Shown: positions 55,114 to 64,000 of the stretch, in pieces
Layout: each line of letters begins with the position of its first letter
Numbering within the stretch: the first letter of the stretch is position 1
From: Anaspis maculata
Taxonomy: Eukaryota; Arthropoda; Insecta; Coleoptera; Scraptiidae
Assembly: GCA_949128115.1 (NCBI GenBank)
Contig: OX421967.1
Coordinates: 5,942,070 to 6,006,069, forward strand
Direction: 5' to 3'
DNA: 64,000 nt
Program-made: the position numbers and the translations under genes
The notes under the pieces: model-generated
What the model was told of the DNA's origin: nothing
What the model saw: only the letters and a program-made list of their open reading frames with translations
Databases searched by the model: none

Positions 55114-55533
55114 AAGAATGTGAATGCGTATATTGACGGGAGTGTTCCGAAAGGTGGTTTCGATCATTTGGGATATTCTTTCCCATTTTAGGCCATCAAG
55201 CCCACAAGAAATTTTTGACATAGCAAGATCTTCAACATTACGTCGTAAACAGAGATCTTTCAAATAGGTGAGTGATTCTTGCAGATTTTCGTAGGTAGGC
55301 TTGTCATGGTAACTAGACTTCGTGATCATATAATAAACGTATCTAGAAGGGAGTTTTAAACAGGCGACCTCTCCAACTTCTTTACGTTGTTTTGTTAGAG
55401 TCGATATATGATTAAATCTTGTTCGAAACTGAACTGCGATCCCTTTGTTCATTATAAGGTCTTGAGAAATACAGTGAGCAAGGGAGAAATGTTCAGGGGC
55501 GTCAAAAAGGTTTCCATTCAAAATTTTGATTCC
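55114..55533 (-). other. TARG1/OARD1-like macrodomain in gypsy Pol
   Basis: Residues 276-415 of the Pol frame: GIKILNGNLFDAPEHFSLAHC, MNKGIAVQFRTRF, GEVACLKL, RYVYYMITK, HDKPTYENLQESL, LAMSKISCGLDGLKW and VNIRIHIL. Length (about 140) and motif order equal the TARG1 family (about 150 residues), which removes ADP-ribose from glutamate/aspartate and deacylates O-acyl-ADP-ribose. Lys 353 (DKPT) and Asp 388 (CGLD) sit at the family's catalytic positions. The domain itself has no stop or frameshift. Its origin is probably a host TARG1 gene. The role in the element is unknown; opposing host PARP-dependent silencing is a guess. Confidence 0.88.
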
Positions 55534-56398
55534 ATTTGAATTTTCTTTTTGTGACGTCGAAGGCATACCGATCTCTGATTGTTCGTCTTTGTTGGCGATT
55601 AGAGAGGCTTTTTCTAATTCGTCATTGAATTCTCTGATATAATCATGAATATTCTGAGGTATATCGGTTTCATTGATATTGATTTCTATGCGAGATAGAG
55701 CGTCTGCATTGGAATTCAATTTTCCTTTTTTAAAGATGATTATATAATCATATTCCTCGAGCTTGAGGCGCCACCTGACCAGTTTGGAGTCGGGTTCCTT
55801 GAGAGAGAATAACCATATCAAGGGTTTGTGATCAGTGATAATAATAAACTTACGTCCAAAGACATAGGGCCTCAAGTACTTCACGGCGTACACAATTGCC
55901 AGAAGTTTCTTTTCGATCGTGGAGTAGTTTTGTTCCATATCATTGAGAGTTCGTGATGCAAAGGCCAAGGGCAGGTCATTACCAATGGGCCCTTGAGACA
56001 AAACGGCTCCAATGGCTACGCTGCTCGCATCGGTGGTCAGGTTAAACGTTTTAGAAAAGTCAGGATACTGAAGGATGGGCTCGTTCATCAATGCCTTCTC
56101 ACATGTGTCGAAATAAGACAAGAATTCATCATTATGGGTAATTGTGGCATCTTTTTTCAAACATTTAGTCAATGGTTTGGTGAGTTTCGAGAAGTCTTTG
56201 ATGAACTTTCTATAGTAGCCCAAGAGCCCTAGAAATCTTTTTAGCTGCTTTGGCGTTTTTGGGATGGGAAAATTTTGAATAGCACTAACTTTTTCTGGAT
56301 TGGACTTAATGCCATTGAGTGTAACATCATGACCCAAGTAATTTACTTCTTTTCTCAAGAACTCGGACTTGTCCAGTTGAAATTTTTCACTTTTTTCC

Positions 56399-56697
56399 TT
56401 TTTTAGTGGTGGGGGGTAATTTTGACGTTTGTCATGTCAAAACTGTTTTTTTGTATTTGTCATCATTGAAATGTCAACATGAACGTAATCTACCATTTCC
56501 ATATCAGTAGTGGAACCAAAAGACCAACAAAGGTTTTCTCAGGAAACCTGGACTCAAAGGAAAAAACACCGAACGAAAACTAGAAATTTATTAGCTGAAA
56601 ATGACAGTATACATTCATGTTGACATTTCAATGATGACAAGTACAAGAAAAAAGTTACGACATGACAAACGTCAAAATTACCCCCCACTACTGAAAA
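56399..56697. mobile_element. palindromic MITE of about 300 bp
   Basis: The left arm (56399-56484; TAGTGGTGGGGGGTAATTTT, GACGTTTGTCATGTC) pairs with the right arm (56613-56697). Arms are about 85 bp with a few mismatches and a spacer of about 130 bp. It marks the 5' end of the truncated gypsy element. Confidence 0.8.
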
Positions 56698-58012
56698 AGT
56701 ATAAACGTGAAGAATTTGCACATTATGCTCGAATGGCCAACAATGTGTCCAATTGGAATCAAAAAAAGAATTATGGTCCTACTTGTATTCGTCTAGGAGA
56801 TATCACTTCTGGAAATTTCCAGTGACTTGGGCAGGAACAAAATCACCCATGATGTGACTGATTGGTAACCATGGTAATTTTGATGCAACGTATGGTCACC
56901 AGTCTTGCATTTTTATTCATGCTGGAGTCAATAAGTGTCAATGTGATGTCACAGCATGCTTCATTAGGTACCTCCCCCGAAGAGGTCCAGAGGAAAACCT
57001 CTTCTGGGGGCCCATGAGGTCAAATTTTCTCATGGTATAATTCATTCAGCAATTGTGTACGTTTCTGCAAATTTTCAAGAAAAAGCAACAGCTCTAGCAA
57101 ATTATGTATCAAAAAATCCAAATTCCACAAAAAAATCAAGAACTCTTTGAAGAAACAAAATACGATCAAACGTCAAAAACCGTTGCGAGATATTTGAATC
57201 CGCTTTCTAAAACTGAAGAGAAAAAAAATCCGAAATTTTTCCTAAAAAAGTTCCACGACTTCAAAAATTGACACTTTTGACACTCCTTCCTTTAGCATCC
57301 TGTGTATCATGGACAAAGTCAATGGTGTCGTAAGTCGACATAACGTCTTACAGCTAAAGAAAAGCTGTACCAGGCACCATAAACTTTTTTCAAATCGGAT
57401 ATTTTTTCCCTAAGATATCTCTCCTTGAAATTGGAGCAAATTTTGGTCTATGCTTAACTTTTGACGAGCAGTTTAGATTATTGCTTGTACCGCTCCGACT
57501 ATACTCAGTTATCACTCAGCAAGGATAGATTAACTCAAAATCTACGACGTCAAAATGCAATATTGGATATTTCGGTTATTCGGCCAGAATTCGCAATAGT
57601 TCGCATGTTTTCTGCATGAATGAAGCTTGGTGGCACTGTAGTAATAAAATAGTGGATCATGCCAAAAAATCAGTCATGAAGTGATCGAAATTTCCATAAT
57701 AATAACTATTAGGTTAAAATCCAACAATAAACCGCAAGGTACCTACACCATAGCTATTTAGATATATTTGAGTGATTTTATGAATTTCGTGTTCACCGTA
57801 TTTCATTGGTTTTTTATCAGGTACTCATTGCTAGAACAGGTAAAAAGTAGCACGATAAAATTTTCATTATTTTTGACCTTTTTCTCTCGAAGGAATATCA
57901 GAACATTGCGAAACTGCTTTGATCCCTATTATTTGTGTTCGTATATTCACGTGGACCAGATTCCGTCGATTGACTCACCAACTTTCCCATCGAAGTTCAA
58001 AATAAACAAAAC
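56698..58012. other. gene-free stretch before copy 3
   Basis: Contains a 74-residue frame (56601-56825) that I do not recognise. The final 250 bases upstream of exon 1 of copy 3 should hold its promoter, but no convincing TATA box is visible. Otherwise AT-rich, with no gene. Confidence 0.4.
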
Positions 58013-58085
58013 ATGGGGCGAGCAGCAGTCTTGATCTTGCTCACGCTCTTGGAAATGATCCTATTTTCCGCTCCAACATCCTCAG
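58013..58085 (+). CDS. secreted-protein family copy 3, exon 1 (signal peptide)
   Basis: ATG in AAAACATGGGG. It encodes MGRAAVLILLTLLEMILFSA then PTSS, with a hydrophobic core; donor TCAG/GTAAGT in phase 1. It aligns with exon 1 of copy 2 (ILILIAFLELS against LILLTLLEMI). Intron 1 is 1.2 kb. Confidence 0.8.
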
Positions 58086-58636
58086 GTAAGTTTTTTCTTC
58101 CACTGCAATAGGCCGGTTTGTATCAGACTAGTTTTGGTGTATCAGAATAAAATGTCCAGAACGATAATTAAACAGAATAAAGGCTCATATTCAAGCTCAA
58201 TCCGGGTTCGATTCCTGGACAAAGTCTGGGTGTTTGAATTTATCTGTAATGAGTATGTTATCAGTGAATCTTGCAGTCAATGAAGACAATAAACTAGAAT
58301 GGTCGAGTGAGAAAAAATTGAAATCATTGTATCAGTTGATTTTGTGACTCCTTGTGAAGAATTTCTGAAACTCGAATCTGTTTCAAGTATTCAATTATTT
58401 AAGACAAGTCTGGCAAATTTCAGTCAAACACAATAGTTCTCAAGCCGTCCATCAATTATGATTCATGAAAAACCATGGGAAAAGTCACATTTTAAAAAGC
58501 GGTACGACATTGATATGACACTGGCACAGCACTGATACAGCACTGATACGATACGGACACGACACTGACACAGAACTGATGGGTAACGGAAAGAATATTG
58601 AAATATGAAGGTCGCAAACAAAATTGATTGCGACAG

Positions 58637-58846
58637 TCAAAAAACAAACATATTTTTCGCAACTCGGTTCACTCGTTTGCCTGGGTCTGCCTGCGGGTGG
58701 TACACAGGAGTGTACATGATCCGTGTCTGGCCCCGAGAACAGTAACCGCGGAATTCACGTGACCCCCGCTTGACTCCAACATCACAAAAAACCGCGGCCG
58801 GAGCACCATTGAAAAGAAAGACATCAATCTCAAGTTTTTCGACCAA
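58637..58846 (-). pseudogene. gypsy integrase fragment, inverted, in intron 1 of copy 3
   Basis: Minus-strand frame with AVFCDVGVKRGSREF and MYTPVYHPQADPGKRVNRV, the DNGV...YHPQ segment of an integrase core. It forms an inverted pair with 59060-59230 and is the same family as the tandem array from 60386. Confidence 0.7.
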
Positions 58847-59059
58847 GAACTCCGCTGTGGCGAGCTTGAGCGGGAAATGAACAACAAATTTGGAGAAGTA
58901 TTCCGGATGCTACTACATAGAATGTGCGTACAACCGGATGTCAATCTTGAGAATGGCTCAACAAAGTCAGTATCACGAAGGCATTTATTTCACAGTCGTG
59001 ACAGACCACTGGAGTTTGCTCTGGCTGAATAACCTCAAGGATCCTGTGGGTACGTAGAT

Positions 59060-59230
59060 GAGGCCTCGACAACGGTTCTTTCTGATAACGGAGTCAAGAC
59101 GAGGTCACGTGAGTTTCGCAATTCGTGTTCTCGTGACAACACACCGATCATGTACAATCCTGTATACCATCCGCAGGCAGACCCGGCCGAACAAGTGAAC
59201 CAAGTTGCGAAAACGACGTTGGTCGCTCAA
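59060..59230 (+). pseudogene. gypsy integrase fragment, direct, in intron 1 of copy 3
   Basis: Reads LSDNGVKTRSREF and MYNPVYHPQADPAEQVNQV. It ends only about 80 bases before the acceptor of exon 2. Confidence 0.7.
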
Positions 59231-59311
59231 GACACGACATCGACAGTGACAAATGGAAACGGTCACGAGAACATTTCCATAAGTTATATAAGTAACAAGT
59301 TTTTTTCGCAG

Positions 59312-59601
59312 CCGCCGAGCCAGTTTGTCCCGCCCACGAAACCTGCGAGCCCCAGCCCAGCCTGCTCCCTTGCAGGGCGACCGACTATTACTGGTTGCCG
59401 GTTTCGACCTACAGGCGTTTTCAGAAAAGCGACATACCCGCTAACGCGCAGATGGTCAACCAGAGGGCTGTCAAGCAACGGTTCGGTAACATGGCCTTGG
59501 CACAATTCCACGACGGAGATGGCGTCACACACCTGTCCACCCTCGGCATGGACGGCAAGGTCCACTTCAACAACTACGGCAACGTCGCGTCCTTATTCAA
59601 A
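59312..59601 (+). CDS. secreted-protein family copy 3, exon 2
   Basis: Acceptor TTTTTTTCGCAG, donor AAA/GTGAGT; phase 1 in, phase 0 out, as in copies 1 and 2. Encodes residues 25-121: VCPAHETC, CRATDYYW, IPANAQMVN, MALAQFHDGDG, THLSTLGMDGKVHFNNYGN. It is clearly more GC-rich than its surroundings. This copy best shows the DM9-like spacing (YYWLPVS, then IPANA). Confidence 0.85.
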
Positions 59602-59879
59602 GTGAGTCACGTTCGCCCGTGCTTGCTAACAGGAGAGACCAGCAATTGAACTGGTCCACCCAAAAATTTCACATTGATTCAAACGGCCATATCTCGGATA
59701 AAAACTGACGGATTTCAAAAAGCTTGGTGAAGCCTGGAACGGCGTTCTGTCAACTCCATAGCTCACCCTAGCATAATGGGTGTCAGCTGTCATCATACTT
59801 GATATACAGCTTGACAACTGAAGGTGTGTCGAGGAGCTCTCATTTCAACCGTGTGTAACTTTTGTAGAAAAAAAAACAG
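59602..59879. other. start of intron 2 of copy 3
   Basis: Unassigned sequence with no repeat partner in the window and no gene. Confidence 0.4.
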
Positions 59880-60330
59880 ATTTTCGCTTGTTCTCTATAC
59901 TCTGGTTCTAATTTTTTTCTCCCAAGTACTCGGTTGTTTTTCCTTCTTCTTCTTCTCTATATTCGTATTGTTGCCTTCTTCGTTCTCGGCGTCTTTCTCT
60001 TGTTTTTGTTCACTATACTCTGGTTCTGATATTTTTTGTTTTATGTAGGTACTCTGCTGTTTTGACATTTTCCATTTCTTGTTTTTGGCCTCTTTTTTTT
60101 CTTGTACTCTATACCCCGGTGCCGATTTTTTTCTTTTCATACACTAAGCTGTTCTTCCTTTTGTTCTTGTTCTCTCTACATATTTTTATTGAGACCTTCT
60201 TAGGTTTTCGTTTTCGGCGTCTTTTTCTTTCTCTTGTTCTACATACTCTGGTTCTGATCTTTTTTCTTCCATGTACTCGGCTGCTTCTTCTTTTTCTTGT
60301 TCACTATACTTTGATTGTGACTTCCTAAAC
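59880..60330 (+). repeat. pyrimidine-rich minisatellite, unit about 115 bp
   Basis: The words CTCTGGTTCTGAT and ATGTACTCGGCTG recur near 59895, 60015, 60105 (degenerate) and 60245, separated by TTC/TTT-rich runs. Long open frames here come from the base composition. Confidence 0.7.
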
Positions 60331-60385
60331 TTACCTGTTTCGGCCTTTTGTTTCTTGTTCTCTGGTTCTTTGTAAATTCCAATTC

Positions 60386-62440
60386 ACAAAAATGTCTTTC
60401 GGCTTGACAAATGCTCTCGCTGCGTGGCATTGCATCATCGACACTATCCCGGGTCCACAGCTCAAACTGTACATGATGACATACTCACTTTGACAATATT
60501 ATTGTTATATTCTCTGATTTCGATCATCTGGCCACTTCAACAATTGTTTTGGATCGTCTATGTGCTTCTGGATTGATTGTGGGCCAGAGTTTGCTCTGGC
60601 TGAACAACCTCAAGGATCCTGTTGATAAGTAGATGGGGTTTCGGCCGCGGTTCTCTGTGATAATAGGGTCAAAATAAGTTCACGTGAATCTCGCAATCCA
60701 TGTTTTCGAGACCACACATGAATCATGTACACTCCTGTATACCACCCGCAGGCATACCTGACCGAACGAGTGAACCGAGCTGTGAAAACGATGTCAACGT
60801 TATACGTCAAGAATAATCAACAAAGATGGATCAACTACTTTGCGGCTGCGCCATACATTCTGTTTGACACGACGACACAGGATTCCCCCAAAATGTTTTT
60901 AGGCTTGACAAATGCTCCCACTACTATGAACCATCGAAACTATTCTCGGCCCAGAGCTCCAATCGTAAGTGATGGTATTCTTGGACGGTATCATCGCTAT
61001 AACCTCCAATTTTGTTCATAATTTGACCACATAAACATTTGTTTTGTATCGTCTTTGTGCTTCTAGATCGATTGTAAGCCTGGAGTTTGCTCTGGCTGAA
61101 CAACCTCAAGGGTCCTGTTGGTGGGTAGATGGTGTTCCGGCCGCAGTTCTTTGTGATAATGGTATCAAAATAAGTGACCGTGAACCTCGCAATTCATGTT
61201 TTCGGGACCACACATAGATCATGTACACTCCTTTATATCACCCGCAGGCAAACCTGACCGAACGAGTGAACCGAGTTGTGAAAACGACGTTAGCGTTATA
61301 CGTCAATCAACGAAGATGGATCAACTACCTTGCGGTTGCGTCATACATTCTGTTCGACACGGCGCTACAGGATTCCTGCCAAAATGTCTTTCGACTTGAC
61401 AAATGCTTCCGACACAATTAACCATCGGAACTATTTTTGGCCCAGAGCTCCAACCGTGAGTGATGGTATCCTTGGACGGTATCATCGCTATAACCTCCAA
61501 TTTCGTTCATCATTTGACCACATAAACATCTGTTTTGGAACGTCTTCGTGCTTCTGGATTGATTCTTGTAAGCTTGAATTTGCTCTGGCTGAACAACCTC
61601 AAGGATCCTGTTGGCAGGTAGATAATGTTTCGGCCGCAGTTCTTTGTGATGACGCTGTCAAAATGAGTAACCGTAAGTCTCACAATTCATGTTCTCGAGA
61701 CCACACATGGGTCATATACACTCCTGTATACCACCCGCAGGCAAACCTAACCGAACGAGTGAACCGAGCTGTGAAAACCATGTTAGCGTTATACGTCAAG
61801 AATAATCAACAAAGATGGATCAACTACTTTGCGGCTGCGCCATACATTCTGTTTGACACGACGACACAGGATTCCCCCCAAAATGTTTTTCGACTTGACA
61901 AATGCTCCCGCTACTATGAACTATCGAAACTATTCTCGGCCCAGAGCTCCAACCGTACGTGATGGTATCCTAAGACGGTATCATCGCTATAACCTCCAAT
62001 TTTGTTCATCATTTGACCACATAAACATACGGTATTTTGAACTTCCTTGTGCTTCTTGATTAATTGTAAGCCTCAGTTTGCTCTAGCTGAACAACCTCAA
62101 GGATTCTGTTGGCAGGTAGATAATGTTCCGGCCGCATTTTTTGCGATAATGCCGTCAAAATGAGTAACCGTGAATCTCACAATTCATGTCCTCGAGACCA
62201 CAGATGAATCATGTACACTCCTGTATACCACCCGCAGGCAAACCTGACCGAACGAGTGAACCGAGCTGTGAAAATGTTAGCGTTATACGTCAAAAATAAT
62301 CAACGAAGATGGATCAACTACCTTGCGACTGCGCGATACATTCTGTTTGACACAGCGCCACAGGATTACTGCCAAAATGTCTTTCGGCTTGACAAATGCT
62401 CCCGCTACGTGGCAATGAATCATTGACACTATTCTGGGTC
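60386..62440 (+). repeat. tandem array of chimeric gypsy RT/integrase fragments, unit about 495 bp
   Basis: The junction AAAATGTCTTTCGGCTTGAC recurs near 60386, 60891, 61380, 61879 and 62374 (spacings 505, 489, 499, 495). Each unit has an RT scrap (LTNAPATMN), a linker with FALAEQPQGS, and an integrase scrap ending MYTPVYHPQANLTERVNRAV and VKNNQQRWINYFAAAPYILF. In normal Pol, RT precedes integrase by hundreds of residues; here the integrase end leads straight into RT. Units differ by scattered substitutions and stops, so none is coding. Confidence 0.85.
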
Positions 62441-62604
62441 CAGAGCTATCCATATGCGACGTGCATAGAACTATCTATAGAGAGGTCCATATGCGACGGT
62501 ATACTTGGACGATATCATCGTTATGTCCTCTAATGTCGATCATTATCTGGCCACTTTAACAACTGTTCACTTCCGTCCAACTGGATCGCTGTCGTGACTC
62601 TGGA

Positions 62605-63180
62605 TTGACCGTTAGAATAAAACCGTATCAGATTTTCCGAACGCAACTAAAGTTCTTGGGGTACATCCTTGATCGTCGTGTACTGAGGAATGACCCGGTT
62701 GAGGTTCAAGCCATTCTGGATACTCCTGTTTCCACCAGCGTTGCAGATGTTGCTTTCTTGGAACCGCATCATGGTACCGCCTATTTGTCCTGGATTCTCT
62801 ACTGTCCTGACCCCGGTCATCTTACTCTTTGGAGTACCACGGACGTTATGGTGTGATAACGGAGTTCAGTTTTGGAGCCACGAATTCACCCGTTCAGCTA
62901 AAAAGTACAAGACTCACATCTGATTATCATCCTCAATCTAACCAGGTTGAGCGATTCAACCGTGTTTTGAAGATTGTGTTGCCTTGTTATTCAGGAGAAG
63001 ATCAACGAAGGTGGGAAGAGCATCTGCAATCAGTCACTTGTGCGATCTTTCAACCGCGAACCATTTTACCCAGGAGCTTGCTTCAAGATTTGTAGGACCT
63101 TATCGTGTGAAGGAAAAGTTGAGTTTTTAGATCTCCAAATTAGAAGACAAGCTTGATCACAAGTAGCCAGGCGCATGACC
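62605..63180 (+). pseudogene. gypsy Pol remnant: RT thumb and integrase C-terminus
   Basis: QLKFLGYILDRRVLRNDPVEVQAIL (thumb) is followed by VPRTLWCDNGVQFWS (integrase Asp), YHPQSNQVERFNRVLKIVL (integrase Glu) and WEEHLQSVTCAIF, then RFVGPYRVKEKL-type GPY/F residues in other frames. RNase H and the integrase N-terminus are missing. Probably the parent family of the tandem array. Confidence 0.75.
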
Positions 63181-63990
63181 GGTGGAAGATTTGAAAACTC
63201 CGTCAGAATAGGACCTTACACCAGTTTCTCTTGTTACCTTTCACTTTCTCTGTTTGATCTTCTATCTGTTTTTCTTATCATGTTCTTTGATTTTTTCTGT
63301 TTGTCATAACTTCTATATGGAGTTTGTCTCCTTTAGAAAAAGGGAAGATTTGTAATGTCCATTTTTTTCAATTTTTGATAAAGCTATTTAAATGAATTAG
63401 AAAAAAAAATTTCAACTTGTTTGATTCCAACGTCAAGTAAAAACTTGAAGTAAGGGAAACCAGAGACATGCCTAGAGTGAGCATAGATGATTTGATTTAA
63501 CGGGTTAACCTGGGGGAACAAACTTGAATGTCAGTATAAGATGAAGGACAGGTGGGTAATGCAGGAAGATGAAGGACAGGTAAGTAGGTCAATACTATCC
63601 GGGAGGATAGGACCCATGCCCTGCCTCTTACTTTTGATACAGGTCAGAACAATCTTGGGAGTCAAAGCGCAGAAGTCATTTTCTCAACAGGTGTCAAAAA
63701 CTGAAGAGATTCAAACTTTTCCTGATACTAGTTAAAGTCACAGGTGTTATCCTGACTGCCTCATGCGACAGTTCAAAAGGCCTTCATAGGCATCATCAAG
63801 CTTTCAGAAACTAGTTACCGAGTAATCATTTTAGAAATGTCTTTTTGAAGTGAGAGGAAATTCTTGATTGGACCAGCTCAGCTGATCGCCTGCTTGATTC
63901 GGCACGCTTCCTGCACGGCACGGACAGCAAAATTTGCCTCCAAATCCGTGCCGAGCCGGAAGCGAGCCAAGTCGATCGGACCCGTGTGAT
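63181..63990. other. end of intron 2 of copy 3
   Basis: AT-rich then GC-rich toward the end (63890-63990, with GGCACGCTTCCTGCACGGCA). No gene recognised. Confidence 0.4.
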
Positions 63991-63996
63991 TCGCAG

Positions 63997-64000
63997 GTGC
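63997..64000 (+). CDS. possible first bases of exon 3, copy 3
   Basis: The window ends in GATTCGCAG/GTGC. Exon 3 of copy 1 starts GTGCTGTGC after CAG, so GTGC fits the start of the missing third exon. Only four bases are visible. Confidence 0.3.

Larger units (their letters stand above)
54877..56358 (-). pseudogene. gypsy Pol: RT end, RNase H and macrodomain (493-residue frame)
   Basis: Residues 1-60 are the RT thumb (EVNYLGHDVTLNGIKSNPEK, LGLLGYYRKFI). RNase H follows with Asp 110, Glu 150, Asp 176 (TDHKPL) and Asp 219 (NADALSR). After a 50-residue linker, residues about 276-415 form a TARG1-like macrodomain, and 452-484 an acidic PEPDDPLPEP repeat. The frame is open throughout but ends by a frameshift before integrase. 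Upstream, coding sense continues a short way to about 56395 (KFQLDKSEFL), then stops at the element boundary. Confidence 0.9.
52440..56395 (-). mobile_element. truncated errantivirus-like gypsy element carrying a macrodomain
   Basis: Minus-strand order: end of reverse transcriptase, RNase H, macrodomain, Pro/Glu/Asp repeat, integrase, envelope. Gag, protease, most of RT and both LTRs are missing. The 5' break (about 56395) abuts the palindromic MITE at 56399. It lies downstream of gene copy 2, opposite in strand. Confidence 0.85.

Noticed and set aside
59824..60328. Hydrophobic Phe/Leu-rich frames
   Set aside because: Translations of a pyrimidine-rich minisatellite; hydrophobicity is a result of TTT/CTT codons.
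1..64000. CRISPR arrays, bacterial operons, rRNA or tRNA genes
   Set aside because: None seen; tandem repeats present are satellites or microsatellites without spacer structure, and no tRNA cloverleaf or rRNA segment was recognised by eye.

Overview
The window reads as insect nuclear DNA: AT-rich, GT-AG introns, short exons separated by transposon-filled introns, and many insect-type retroelements. Short arrays of the five-base telomeric unit TCAGG (known from beetles) next to R1/SART-type elements suggest Coleoptera. This is inference, not proof. Host genes are few: a pair of tandem C2H2 zinc-finger genes and three copies of a three-exon gene for a small secreted protein. Almost everything else is mobile or repetitive DNA.

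Layout. Positions 1-16511 form a large inverted duplication: zinc-finger gene A (minus, 7080-9224) and gene B (plus, 13933-16179) lie head to head, each with a 71-bp 5'UTR intron. The A arm is swollen by insertions, including a 2.05-kb near-perfect palindrome (4788-6832). Positions 17114-20735 hold a decayed Ty3/gypsy element. Secreted-protein gene copy 1 lies on the minus strand (exon 3 20837-21142, exon 2 21426-21694, exon 1 31062-31134). Its 9.4-kb first intron contains two head-to-tail R1/SART-like LINEs bordered by TCAGG repeats, gypsy integrase scraps and an inverted block of AT-rich satellite. A satellite of higher-order units of about 600-690 bp runs from 31.5 to 42.1 kb and is split by a nearly complete CR1-like LINE (37498-41527).

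Copy 2 of the secreted-protein gene (plus; exons 43224-43299, 46647-46945, 51824-52204) has one intron occupied by a 2.2-kb palindromic element and the other by a nested stack of palindromes and a hAT-like element with a clear 8-bp target duplication. A truncated errantivirus-like gypsy element (52440-56395, minus) follows. Copy 3 (exons 58013-58085, 59312-59601, probably continuing at 63997) ends the window, with a tandem array of chimeric gypsy RT/integrase fragments in its second intron.

The most notable observation is that two unrelated retroelements carry a TARG1/OARD1-like ADP-ribose macrodomain: the gypsy element between RNase H and integrase (55114-55533, minus), and the R1/SART-like LINE inside ORF1 ahead of its zinc knuckles (about 23020-23461, plus). 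Both retain the lysine and aspartate that are catalytic in the TARG1 family. The second notable item is the three-copy secreted-protein family, whose exon structure (intron phases 1 and 0) is recoverable by eye although transposons have torn the genes over 10 kb each.
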